This document shows positions 23,901 to 29,469 of a stretch of DNA of 64,000 nt, piece after piece (position 1 is the stretch's first letter; every line of letters begins with the position of its first letter). Where the stretch lies: NCBI RefSeq assembly GCF_041734735.1, contig NC_134903.1, forward strand, positions 1,887,828 through 1,951,827. Direction: 5' to 3'. Made by a program: the position numbers and the translations under genes. The notes beneath the pieces are model-generated. The model ran no database searches and was not told where the DNA came from. It was given only the letters and a program-made list of their open reading frames with translations. The stretch comes from Babylonia areolata (taxonomy: Eukaryota > Mollusca > Gastropoda > Neogastropoda > Buccinidae).

Positions 23901-25356
23901 CTGTGCATAATCCTTTCTGTCAGTCACTGCCAGTCTTTCTGTGCAGAATCCTTTCTGTTAGTCACTGCCAGTCTTTCTGTGCATAATCCTTTCTGTCAGT
24001 CACTGCCAGTCTTTCTGTGCAGAATGCTTTCTGTTAGTGACCAATAGTCTTTCTGTGCAGAATGCTTTCCGTTAGTGACCAATAGTCATTCTGTACAGAA
24101 TCCTTTCCGTTAGTGACCAATAGTCTTTCTGTGCAGAATGCTTTCCGTTAGTGACCAATAGTCTTTCTGTGCAGAATCCTTTCCGTTAGTGACCAATTGT
24201 CTTTTTGTTCAGAATCCTTTCCGTTAGTGACCAATAGTCTTTCTGTGCAGAATGCTTTCCGTTAGTGACCAATAGTCTTTCTGTGCAGAATCCTTTCCGT
24301 TAGTGACCAATAGTCTTTTTGTTCAGAATCCTTTCCGTTAGTGACCAATAGTCTTTCTGTGCAGAATGCTTTCCGTTAGTGACCAATAGTCTTTCTGTGC
24401 AGAATGCTTTCTGTTAGTGACCAATAGTCTTTCTGTGCAGAATCCTTTCCGTTAGTGACCAATAGTCTTTCTGTTCAGAATCCTTTCCGTTAGTGACCAA
24501 TAGTCTTTCTGTTCAGAATCCTTTCCGTTAGTGACCAATAGTCTTTCTGTGCAGAATCCTTTCCGTTAGTGACCAATAGTCTTTCTGTTCAGAATCCTTT
24601 CCGTTAGTGACCAATAGTCTTTCTGTTCAGAATGCTTTCCGTTAGTGACCAATAGTCTTTCTGTTCAGAATCCTTTCCGTTAGTGACCAATAGTCTTTCT
24701 GTTCAGAATCCTTTCCGTTAGTGACCGTTGTAGATTTTGTCTTGCAGCTTGATTGTGTGATGGCTTATTGTTGGCTTTGCATCGCAGTCTGAATGTTTGA
24801 GCGATGAACCATTGTTGATCTTGTTTTGCAATCTGAATGTTTGAGCAACTAATCATTGTTGATCTTGACTTGCAGTCTGAATGTTTTAGCGACGAATCAT
24901 TGTTGATCTTGTTTTGCAATCTGAATGTTTGAGCGACGAATCATTGTTGACCTTGTCTTGCAATCTGAATGTTTGAGCGATGATTCATTATTGAGCGATA
25001 ACTATTGTTGATCTTGTCTTGCAGTCTGAAGGTTTGAGCGATAACTATTGTTGATCTTGTCTTGCAGTCTGAAGGTTTGAGCGATAACTATTGTTGATTT
25101 TGTCATGCAGTCTGAAGATTTGAGCGATAACTATTGTTGATCTTGTCTTGCAGTCTGAAGGTTTGAGCGATAACTATTGTTGATCTTGTCTTGCAGTCTG
25201 AAGGTTTGAGCGATAACTATTGTTGATTTTGTCATGCAGTCTGAAGGTTTGAGCGATGAACTATTGTTGATTTTGGTCTGTAGCGTTCCATCCTACTTCA
25301 CTCGCTTGTCGTCATACATGGACTGGATCGAGGAGGCTGCCGAAGGCGAGGATTAA
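917..25356 (+). CDS. Secreted chymotrypsin-fold serine-protease homologue (catalytic Ser replaced), 7 exons
   Basis: Seven exons (917-968, 3468-3651, 9862-9928, 13173-13344, 20495-20634, 22574-22662, 25284-25356) join in phase to 777 nt, 258 residues plus stop, the usual S1-family length. Residues 1-17 form a hydrophobic signal peptide. A zymogen-like site EDR|FLGG lies at 30-36. The His motif VAHC is at 72-75 (H74) and the Asp motif NDVALLKL starts at 114 (D115). The Ser region reads CFDDRGSP (204-211) where active enzymes have CxGDSGGP, so Arg208 occupies the Ser195 position. The specificity-pocket position 189 appears to be Ala. Cysteines matching the 42-58, 168-182 and 191-220 pairs are kept. 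Two N-glycosylation sequons occur (NLT, NYT). The C-terminus [12 protein letters not shown] matches the family's terminal helix. By family knowledge it should be non-proteolytic, perhaps binding or regulatory; the function is not known. The first AATAAA after the stop is at 25591. Confidence 0.85.
988..1150. repeat. (TA)n-(GT)n-(GA)n compound microsatellite
   Basis: Starts 20 bases inside intron 1 of the protease homologue. About 50 bases of TA are followed by GT and then GA/CAGA repeats. Confidence 0.9.
1278..1367. repeat. Short tandem array, ~33-bp unit x ~3
   Basis: Unit core CTTTAACAATAAACAGGG occurs three times in a row. Confidence 0.85.
1465..1962. mobile_element. Putative MITE-like element with short inverted termini
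   Basis: The left end reads TAGGGCCGTATTCAAGA and the right end, reversed, reads TTAGGGACCGTATTCAAGAG. Internal sequence near both ends shares CCTCAGG-type blocks. About 500 bp, no coding potential. The superfamily and target duplication are not clear. Confidence 0.45.
1966..2600. other. Intron 1 sequence, nothing recognised
   Basis: AT-rich intronic DNA with no clear exon, RNA gene or repeat. Confidence 0.5.
2601..2905. repeat. Minisatellite, 61-bp unit x ~5
   Basis: The block GTATATCCTTAATTTCGTCA recurs at 2611, 2672 and 2733, with close variants after that, giving a regular 61-base period. Confidence 0.92.
2985..3222 (-). mobile_element. SINE-A copy, 5'-truncated
   Basis: The reverse complement matches the body and GAA-type tail of the full copy at 17786-18168 (AACGGAGTATGG, GGTAAAAACGGTCATACACG). 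The tRNA head is missing. Confidence 0.75.
3236..3467. repeat. GT and GA repeats abutting exon 2 acceptor
   Basis: (GT)n, (GA)n and a second GT tract ending in the acceptor AG at 3466-3467. The GT tract occupies the place of a polypyrimidine tract. Confidence 0.85.
3468..3651 (+). CDS. Protease homologue exon 2 (N-terminal segment, catalytic His)
   Basis: The acceptor TGTGCAG lies directly at the end of a GT microsatellite. The exon encodes the activation-like site, the first disulfide Cys (HHCHG) and the His motif VAHC. I place the donor at 3652 (GTACGC) rather than 3650 (GTGTAC), because only the former leaves the two bases exon 3 needs. Both donors are weak, so this edge is the least certain of the gene. 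Confidence 0.8.
3664..3762. repeat. CTT/GTT trinucleotide repeat
   Basis: Begins about 12 bases inside intron 2. Imperfect CTT then GTT units. Confidence 0.85.
3985..4890. repeat. Minisatellite, ~32-35-bp unit, ~27 copies
   Basis: Unit core CCACTGTGACACATGAGGTC followed by GTCACCAATGATGC. Length variants differ by presence of GTC. Confidence 0.92.
5105..7858 (-). mobile_element. Degenerate 5'-truncated LINE (endonuclease end, reverse transcriptase, C-terminal zinc finger)
   Basis: On the minus strand, frames give in order: the end of an APE-type endonuclease ([18 protein letters not shown], 7834-7600); a linker; reverse transcriptase blocks ([54 protein letters not shown]; catalytic FLFADDCA); a thumb region ([10 protein letters not shown]); and a C-terminal CPHC...H...H finger near 5170-5240. 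Frame changes near 7170, 6500 and 5630, and a stop near 7600, show it is dead. The 5' part of the element is missing. The clade is not certain: the finger-ended RT type is widespread in marine invertebrates. It lies in intron 2 of the protease homologue, antisense to it. Confidence 0.9.
7860..8470. other. Intron 2 sequence with a small SINE-like fragment
   Basis: Mostly unrecognised. About 8130-8200 shares GTGTCTTGCC...TACATCCCCACTTTCT with the SINE at 38405-38765, suggesting an old fragment. Nothing else seen. Confidence 0.4.
8470..8885 (-). mobile_element. LINE C-terminal fragment with RT-associated zinc-binding domain
   Basis: A 134-codon minus-strand frame contains [19 protein letters not shown] followed by VIRLFW, the C-x2-C...H/Q-x3-C...FW pattern of the zf-RVT domain found after reverse transcriptases. 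The usual His is Gln here. No RT is adjacent, so this is an isolated remnant. Confidence 0.65.
8890..9368. other. Intron 2 sequence, nothing recognised
   Basis: No convincing exon, RNA or repeat. Short ATG frames are not supported. Confidence 0.4.
9370..9850. repeat. Minisatellite, 53-bp unit x ~9, just before exon 3
   Basis: The core TGTATATTGCTGAAATACGG recurs every 53 bases (9381, 9434 and onward). The array ends about 12 bases before the exon 3 acceptor, so its last unit lies inside the region that should hold the polypyrimidine tract. Confidence 0.92.
9862..9928 (+). CDS. Protease homologue exon 3 (67-nt short exon)
   Basis: This short exon was found by looking for the segment missing between the His motif and the HPNY segment of exon 4. 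It has an acceptor TTTCAG, a strong donor GTGAGTG, 22 codons and phases matching both neighbours. It ends IEKIIL, which runs into HPNYTEV in exon 4 exactly as the typical S1-family strand before the catalytic Asp. It carries an NLT sequon and an extra Cys. Confidence 0.8.
10024..10925 (+). mobile_element. 5'-truncated LINE, CR1/L2-like, C-terminal domain and 3' tail
   Basis: Two overlapping frames (10049-10423, 10243-10557) encode [16 protein letters not shown] and then [43 protein letters not shown], the conserved C-terminal region of CR1/L2-type LINEs. The frame breaks at least once. The 3' end carries an ATT/ATC tail. Copies of this 3' end also occur at 1-101 and 21585-21795. Confidence 0.85.
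10960..11190. repeat. (CT)n-(CA)n-(TA)n microsatellites
   Basis: Long CT tract, then CA tracts interrupted by CACG, then short TA. Confidence 0.92.
11190..12000. other. Intron 3 sequence, nothing recognised
   Basis: Unique-looking AT-rich DNA. No exon or repeat found. Confidence 0.4.
12025..12155. repeat. (CA)n-(TA)n-(GT)n microsatellite
   Basis: About 90 bases of CA, a short TA block, then GT. It is self-complementary and could fold. Confidence 0.92.
12230..12660. repeat. Dispersed-repeat-like segment with repeated AGGTCA motifs
   Basis: Blocks of the type AAAGGTCAAGGTCACA occur near 12380, 12515 and 12620 about 100-135 bases apart. Nothing coding. Confidence 0.4.
12840..13045 (+). mobile_element. 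SINE-B 3' domain, split by a simple repeat
   Basis: CTCAAGGC...GTGCGTTGGAT (12842) and GCAGATGTG..GTAGCGTATATGG (12983) are the two halves of the SINE-B 3' domain, with an AT/GTT-rich insert between them. Ends in AACTGAAACTG-type sequence. Confidence 0.6.
13173..13344 (+). CDS. Protease homologue exon 4 (catalytic Asp)
   Basis: Exon 4 has an acceptor CCCCAG and donor GTATGT. It encodes [19 protein letters not shown] and an unusually acidic stretch (DDDIDDDD) before the VFAIG segment that replaces the usual GWG. Phase is 0 in and 1 out. The donor lies at the very edge of an antisense SINE. Confidence 0.85.
13345..13620 (-). mobile_element. tRNA-headed SINE (SINE-B body type), antisense, starting at exon 4 donor
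   Basis: The reverse complement has a B-box-like GGTTCGAATCACACC, then the shared SINE-B body (GTGCACGTAAAAGAACC, GTTGTCCCTGGCAAAAT). Its 3' tail (ACAAATACAAATACATAC) lies exactly on the exon 4 donor. The head side runs into CTG repeats. Confidence 0.8.
13615..14080. repeat. Large CTG/TTG trinucleotide repeat with an internal SINE-head duplication
   Basis: CTG, TTG and CTA units in two blocks (about 13630-13805 and 13906-14080) separated by a second copy of the SINE tRNA head (13806-13905), repeating 13528-13628. GAT repeats follow to about 14210. Poly-Leu and poly-Ala frames here are artefacts. Confidence 0.92.
14206..14335 (-). mobile_element. SINE-B 3' domain
   Basis: Carries CTCAAGGAGGCGTCACTGCG...CAAATCCATATACGCT...CATCTGCCAAGCAGATGCC...GTCAGGCCTTGAG, the antisense of the SINE-B 3' domain. 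It forms the outer end of the left arm of the large inverted repeat. Confidence 0.75.
14206..15000. repeat. Left arm of a ~3-kb inverted repeat
   Basis: The reverse complement of this arm matches 16085-17265 in order: SINE-B 3' domain, an AT-rich stretch, AAACGTACATGAGCTCCAAC, CACCTCCTCTACCCCC, a CA tract, TGTACAAG, (TA)n, TCCTGTTGCTCCCACAGTG, a CA tract. Differences are mainly in microsatellite lengths. Confidence 0.85.
15135..15700 (-). mobile_element. LINE fragment with RNase H end
   Basis: A minus-strand frame (15676-15212) encodes [20 protein letters not shown], the RNase H block containing the last catalytic Asp region (xGHxGxxGNExAD), then a typical downstream tail. No RT remains. It lies in the spacer between the arms of the inverted repeat. 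Confidence 0.75.
15880..16010. repeat. (GT)n followed by a G-run
   Basis: About 75 bases of GT, then a stretch with about 16 consecutive G near 15990-16005. Confidence 0.92.
16085..17265. repeat. Right arm of the inverted repeat, with internal tandem duplication
   Basis: Inverted partner of 14206-15000. It contains (GT)n, (TA)n, a tandemly doubled segment (about 16400-16580 and 16585-16850, both with GTGCCGTGGAAGCTGCGATAC), and a sense-strand SINE-B 3' domain at 17140-17255. Confidence 0.85.
17265..17785. other. Intron 4 sequence, A-rich and unrecognised
   Basis: A-rich stretches and short CA/AAC repeats. 17722-17780 resembles one unit of the 19115-19790 minisatellite. No gene seen. Confidence 0.45.
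17786..18168 (+). mobile_element. SINE-A, full-length tRNA-derived copy
   Basis: The head has an A-box AGCCGAGTGGTTAAAGCG and B-box GGTTCGAATCTC like Ser/Leu tRNAs. A body follows (GTGCCTGAACCCCCTTCG, AACGGAGTATAGCTGCC, CACTCGTGTACATACGAGTG), ending in a GAA-type tail. Related copies are at 2985-3222 and 46485-46862. Confidence 0.88.
18565..18610. repeat. 46-bp poly-C tract
   Basis: Uninterrupted C after CCCCG. G-quadruplex capable on the minus strand, and a likely place for length errors. Confidence 0.9.
18735..19105 (-). mobile_element. SINE-C, near full-length tRNA-derived copy
   Basis: The reverse complement starts with a tRNA-like head (GAAGTGGTTAGCGTCGCG; B-box GGGTTCAAATCCC) and continues with the same body as 103-325, ending in CATCGTCATCGTCATCC and a CAT/CTC tail. 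Confidence 0.8.
19115..19790. repeat. Minisatellite, ~55-59-bp unit x ~12
   Basis: Unit core CTACAGTCATTTCAGGACCAG then TTGAACCTCTTGCAG. Single diverged units at 17722-17780 and 20285-20390 suggest the array was once wider and was interrupted by SINEs. Confidence 0.92.
19790..20284. other. Intron 4 sequence, nothing recognised
   Basis: No exon, RNA gene or clear repeat. Confidence 0.4.
20285..20460. repeat. Short 28-bp repeats and G-rich tract before exon 5
   Basis: Three copies of GCTAACTGCCCACTGCAGTC-type sequence, then about 50 bases of near-pure G (20410-20458) ending about 35 bases before the exon 5 acceptor. Confidence 0.8.
20495..20634 (+). CDS. Protease homologue exon 5
   Basis: Exon 5 has an acceptor GACAG and a strong donor GTGAGT. 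It encodes the segment with Cys168- and Cys182-like residues (DGVC, QMCLL) and ends at EAVCF, the Cys just before the catalytic Ser region. It enters in phase 1 and leaves in phase 0, matching exons 4 and 6. Confidence 0.82.
20635..21420. repeat. Minisatellite of donor-like units starting at exon 5 donor
   Basis: Units of about 65-75 bases carry TTGTGAGTGATCTGTGCTAT...CACATCTTTCACATGAATAAGG. The first unit is the exon 5 junction itself. Later GTGAGT-bearing units lie near 20836, 21079, 21144, 21211 and 21361. Confidence 0.85.
21585..21795 (+). mobile_element. 3' end of the CR1/L2-like LINE
   Basis: CTTAAAACCCACCTCCTCCC...GACTGGTGTGAAAGCACTTTG...GCACAAGATT then an ATT/ATC tail matches the 3' part of 10024-10925. 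Confidence 0.8.
21880..22573. repeat. Minisatellite made from the 5' edge of exon 6
   Basis: About 85-bp units contain CTATCCATGTTGCAG followed by GGAGACAGAGGCAGTCCTGTG, i.e. an acceptor plus codons for GDRGSPV, the start of exon 6. Copies lie near 21899, 21994, 22131, 22216, 22303, 22386 and 22468. The array runs into the real acceptor at 22573. Confidence 0.88.
22574..22662 (+). CDS. Protease homologue exon 6 (degenerate Ser-site exon)
   Basis: The acceptor is TTACAG and the donor GTAATG. The exon begins DDRGSPAIL, aligned to GDSGGPL of active proteases, then VVGLGSW and NQCW, matching the VGxxSWGxxC segment. The nucleophile Ser is Arg here. The last copies of an exon-derived minisatellite run straight into the acceptor. 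Confidence 0.85.
22668..23018. repeat. Minisatellite, 34-bp unit, just inside intron 6
   Basis: Unit CCAAACACTCCAAATGAGTG + TAACCCCTACTCTG, about 10 copies, starting 5 bases after the exon 6 donor. The duplicate copy at 55750-56290 has about 16. Confidence 0.92.
23170..23345. repeat. Trinucleotide repeats (AAC, AAT, AGT, GGT, ATT)
   Basis: Successive low-complexity trinucleotide blocks. Duplicated at 56445-56620. Confidence 0.9.
23440..24728. repeat. Minisatellite, 38-bp unit, ~34 copies in two sub-types
   Basis: Unit TTTCTGTGCAGAATCCTTTC then TGTTAGTCACTGCCAGTC (first part) or CGTTAGTGACCAATAGTC (from about 24010). The duplicate copy (56705-57205) has only about 13. Confidence 0.92.
24729..25283. 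repeat. Minisatellite with acceptor-like units, ending at exon 7
   Basis: Units of about 42-46 bases, TTGATCTTGTCTTGCAGTCT then GAAGGTTTGAGCGATAACTA, each include TCTTGCAG. The last unit, GATTTTGGTCTGTAG, supplies the real exon 7 acceptor. Confidence 0.88.
25284..25356 (+). CDS. Protease homologue exon 7 (C-terminal exon)
   Basis: The acceptor CTGTAG is followed by [16 protein letters not shown], the S1-family C-terminal strand and helix, and an acidic tail ending EGED then TAA. It enters in phase 2, matching exon 6. This exon is absent from the duplicate copy at 55750-64000. Confidence 0.85.
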
Positions 25357-25746
25357 GTCCGCACCCTGACCCACATCCACCACACAGTCTTTACGAGTCT
25401 CTACATCTCCGTCTGTGAGCTGTACCTGTCCTCATCATCAATGTCTGTGAGCTGTACCTGTCCTCATCATCAATGTCTGTGAGCTGTACCCGTCAGTCCG
25501 TCGTTCATCAGCACCAGCAACACCACCACCCTGGTTTCCTTCAACTGGAAAACAATGCTTTTGCCCTGTCAGGAAATGGATGGATAAATGAATAAATAGA
25601 TAGATAAATATATAAATAAACAAATAAATATATTCTTTTAAAAGATAAAGAATTGCAAACCACGTTACAAAACGTTTGCGTATTATAACTAACTTACTCT
25701 CTAACTAACTAACAAATAAATAGATAAATAAATAAATACATACATA

Positions 25747-25794
<48 letters not shown>

Positions 25795-26410
25795 TATGTA
25801 AATGAATGAATAAAAGAGATAAAGAATTGCAAACCACGTTACAAAACCTTTGCACAATGATGCAAAGGGCAAGGAAAGTTTACAGCCTCAGCCTGTATTG
25901 TTTTTTTTGTGTGTGTGTGTTTTTGTTTTTTTGTTTTTTGGCAACATTGATATTCTAGAGGGCAGCCACCAATGATAGAATCACTGGGGTTCTTCTGGAT
26001 CCCAGAGCTGATGCTGAACCACTTGTTGTTGATGTTGTTTCTAAAGATTTGAGCAACCACATCAACGAAATAAATTGATCAAGAGAAAGATACAGGAGTT
26101 GGTTTTGGTTCCTTTGATTTCCTGTCCTGAAAAAAATGCTCAGGGGAAAGACAGAGGTGTTAGTTATCGTCCCTTTGATTTCCTGGTCGTTGTCTTTGGA
26201 CACGGTCTTCAAAACTATAGTGCGATGTCAAAGTGTAGTTTTATGAAGAATTTGTTTTTCTCAGTGGACATTTCACTGTTTTCCAAGTGTCATTGCCAGT
26301 GTCTGTAGCTATCGCTACCAACGTTGCTCGGTGTCTGAACGTAACCCAATTGTAGCATCGTTTCTGAACGCAGTTGCTTTACAGCCTCGTTCTGATCTCT
26401 CTGGCCACAG
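25357..26410. other. Protease homologue 3' region and intergenic DNA
   Basis: Likely 3' UTR start with three copies of a ~31-bp unit (GTCTGTGAGCTGTACCTGTC, 25411-25497). The first AATAAA is at 25591. A 38-bp direct repeat (AAGAATTGCAAACCACG core) at 25642-25680 and 25816-25853 flanks a TA tract. Otherwise unrecognised. Confidence 0.5.
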
Positions 26411-26429
26411 GCATCCCGACGGACGGACC

Positions 26430-27535
26430 TGTCCGAGTAAGTGTCCACCTCCTTCATGTGTCCTCAGGCGGGGAAGGGGGGGGGACAGGGGGGTTAAGGA
26501 GTCTCCACCTCCTTCATGTGTCCTCATGTGGGGAAGGGGGGAGGACAGGGGGGTTAGGGAGTCTCCACCTCCTTCATGTGTCCTCAGGTGGGGAAGGGGG
26601 GAGGACAGGGGGGTTAGGGAGTCTCCACCTCCTTCATGTGTCCTCAGGTGGGGAAGGGGGGAGGACAGGGGGGTTAGGGAGTCTCCACCTCCTTCATGTG
26701 TCCTCAGGTGGGGAAGAGGGAGGACAGGGGGGTTAAGGAGTCTCCACCTCTTTCATGTGTCCTCAGGTGGGGAAGGGGGGAGGACAGGGGGGTTAAGGAG
26801 TCTCCACCTCCTTCATGTGTCCTCAGGTGGGGAAGGGGGGGGAGGACAGGGGGGTTAGGGAGTCTCCACCTCCTTCATGTGTCCTCAGGTGGGGAAGGGG
26901 GGAGGACAGGGGGGTTAAGGAGTCTCCACCTCCTTCATGTGTCCTCAGGTGGGGAAGGGGGGAGGACAGGGGGGTTAAGGAGTCTCCACCTCCTTCATGT
27001 GTCCTCAGGTGGGGAAGGGGGGAGGACAGGGGGGTTAAGGAGTCTCCACCTCCTTCATGTGTCCTCAGGGGGGGAAGGGGGGAGGACAGGGGGGTTAGGG
27101 AGTCTCCACCTCCTTCATGTGTCCTCAGGTGGGGAAGGGGGGAGGACAGGGGGGTTAAGGAGTCTCCACCTCCTTCATGTGTCCTCAGGGGGGGAAGGGG
27201 GGAGGACAGGGGGGTTAAGGAGTCTCCACCTCCTTCATGTGTCCTCAGGGGGGGAAGGGGGGAGGACAGGGGGGTTAAGGAGTCTCCACCTCCTTCATGT
27301 GTCCTCAGGGGGGGAAGGGGGGAGGACAGGGGGGTTAAGGAGTCTCCACCTCCTTCATGTGTCCTCAGGGGGGGAAGGGGGGAGGGCAGGGGGGTTAGGG
27401 AGTCTCCACCTCCTTCATGTGTCCTCAGGGGGGGAAGGGGGGAGGACAGGGGGAGTTAGGGAGTCTCCACCTCCTTCATGTGTCCTCAGGTGGGGAAGGG
27501 GGGAGGACAGGGGGGTTAGGGAGTCTCCACTAGCT
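26430..27535. repeat. Minisatellite, 60-bp unit, ~18 copies
   Basis: Unit GTCTCCACCTCCTTCATGTG + TCCTCAGGTGGGGAAGGGGG + GAGGACAGGGGGGTTAGGGA. Strongly G-rich on the plus strand. The long open frames here are repeat artefacts. Confidence 0.95.
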
Positions 27536-27539
27536 AACT

Positions 27540-28738
27540 ACACAAGCAAGGAGAGTTTTGACGCCAGTGTGCACAAAAGCGCGTAGTTTAGAAAATCAGA
27601 AGATGTCAAACCCAAAAAATCAAGATAAAAAAAAGAGCAAATTTCTTTCCTGTGGTGCGAATCCAGTATTCAATGTGCTCTTCAGGAAGGTACAGACAGA
27701 TCAGAAAGTGTGTGCACAGTGCGTGAATGTAATAAGAATGAAACCAAAGCATGCTGGACATGAACCGGAGCTTAGGTGAAAAAACGACCTTTTCAAAGAA
27801 AAAGAAAAATATAATCCCAACGAACAAGACCCCCACCCCCCAAAAATGATGCATCAGTTCACTCTAACCCCATAACCCCATTCACTCCCCCCGTCCCCCA
27901 TCTCCCCCTAATAAAAAGGGATCAGGTTAAGGTAGAAAAATGATGCATCAGTTCATTCTAACCCCACTCATCACACACACCCTCACCACCCCTAATAAAA
28001 AGGGATCAGGTTAAGGTAGAAAAATGATGCATCAGTTCACTCTAACCCCATTCATCACACACACCCTCACCCCCCACCCCTCGTTTCTCGGACAGAGTCG
28101 GTAGCTTCTGGAGTCTGTGGGATCTTGGAGAGAATGTTCTCTCGCTCATTTCATTTTCTCTCTCTACTCTCAACTCTATGTCAGCATTAAAAAAAAAAAA
28201 AAAGTGCACTCCAGTGTTTGTTAAGTCTGGCTTTTGTTGGCACGGCGCCTGAATTCTGTTTTAAAGTGTGTTCGAATTGAACTACACTCCCACCCCCCAC
28301 CCCCCACCTATTTTTTTGTGGGTTTTTTTTGTTTATTTGTTTGTTAATCAAAAGCTTCTGTTAAATCAGAAGTTGTGACGTCCAGTCCTAACGGAGTATT
28401 TCAATATTTCTGCCATTTGTTGGCCATTTTATGACGGTGTAGTTCAGTGTGACTGTTCACCAGCTGAAATTAATTCTGGAAAGTTGAAAAGGTTCGTGAC
28501 TGTATTATCGTCACCTTTCCAGCCAGAACGGGTTTTTTAAATCGTAACTAGTGTAAACCAGTATTCATATATTAAAGTGTGTTTTCAGTCTAATGATTGA
28601 GTACACGTGAAAAACGTGTCAGCTTCTGATTCAGCCAGTGCTAGCCAGGGTGTTTGTTGGGTGCGTCACATGTCATTCAGTGTCAGACCAGACTTGCTGA
28701 AATAAATACACGAAGTGCAAAGGAGGACTTGCTGGGAT
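27540..28738. other. Intergenic DNA with a ~85-bp triple repeat
   Basis: 27841-28085 holds about three units of ATGATGCATCAGTTCACTCT...AATAAAAAGGGATCAGGTTA. The rest is unrecognised. The whole stretch recurs at 58760-60000. Confidence 0.6.
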
Positions 28739-28739
28739 A

Positions 28740-29465
28740 TCATTCTGTGCTGAAGGAATGCACGTTTGTGTCTATATCTTCCCGTTTGTCTCTCACTGTC
28801 TCTCCTAATCTGTGCACTGAAGGAATGCACGTTTGTGTCTATATCTTCCTGTTTGTCTCTGTCTCTCCTAATCTGTGCACTGAAGGAATGAACGTTTGTG
28901 TCTATATCTTCCTGTTTGTCTCTCACTGTCTCTCCTAATCTGTGCGCTGAAGGAATGCACGTTTGTGTCTATATCTTCCTGTTTGTCTCTCACCGTCTCT
29001 CCTAGTCTGTGCACTGAAGGAATGCACGTTTGTGTCTATATCTTCCTGTTTGTCTCTCACTGTCTCTCCTAATCTGTGCGCTGAAGGAATGCACGTTTGT
29101 GTCTATATCTTCCTGTTTGTCTCTCACCGTCTCTCCTAGTCTGTGCACTGAAGGAATGCACGTTTGTGTCTATATCTTCCTGTTTCTCTCTGTCTCTCCT
29201 AGTCTGTGCACTGAAGGAATGCACGTTTGTGTCTATATCTTCCTGTTTCTCTCTGTCTCTCCTAGTCTGTGCACTGAAGGAATGCACGTTTGTGTCTATA
29301 TCTTCCTGTTTCTCTCTGTCTCTCCTAGTCTGTGCGCTGAAGGAATGCACGTTTGTGTCTATATCTTCCTGTTTGTCTCTGTCTCTTCTAGTCTGTGCGC
29401 TGAAGGAATGCACGTTTCTGTCTATATCTTCCTGTTTGTCTCTCACCGTCTCTCCTAATCTGCAT
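28740..29465. repeat. Minisatellite, ~54-66-bp unit, ~12 copies
   Basis: Unit CTGAAGGAATGCACGTTTGT + GTCTATATCTTCCTGTTTGTC, with or without TCACCG before TCTCTCC. Duplicated at 60000-60845. Confidence 0.93.
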
Positions 29466-29469
29466 GCGT

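Noticed and set aside
26331-27586. Long plus-strand open frames (up to 296 codons) in the 60-bp array
   Set aside because: A 60-base unit is divisible by three, so frames stay open by arithmetic. Protein is a monotonous repeat with no domain.
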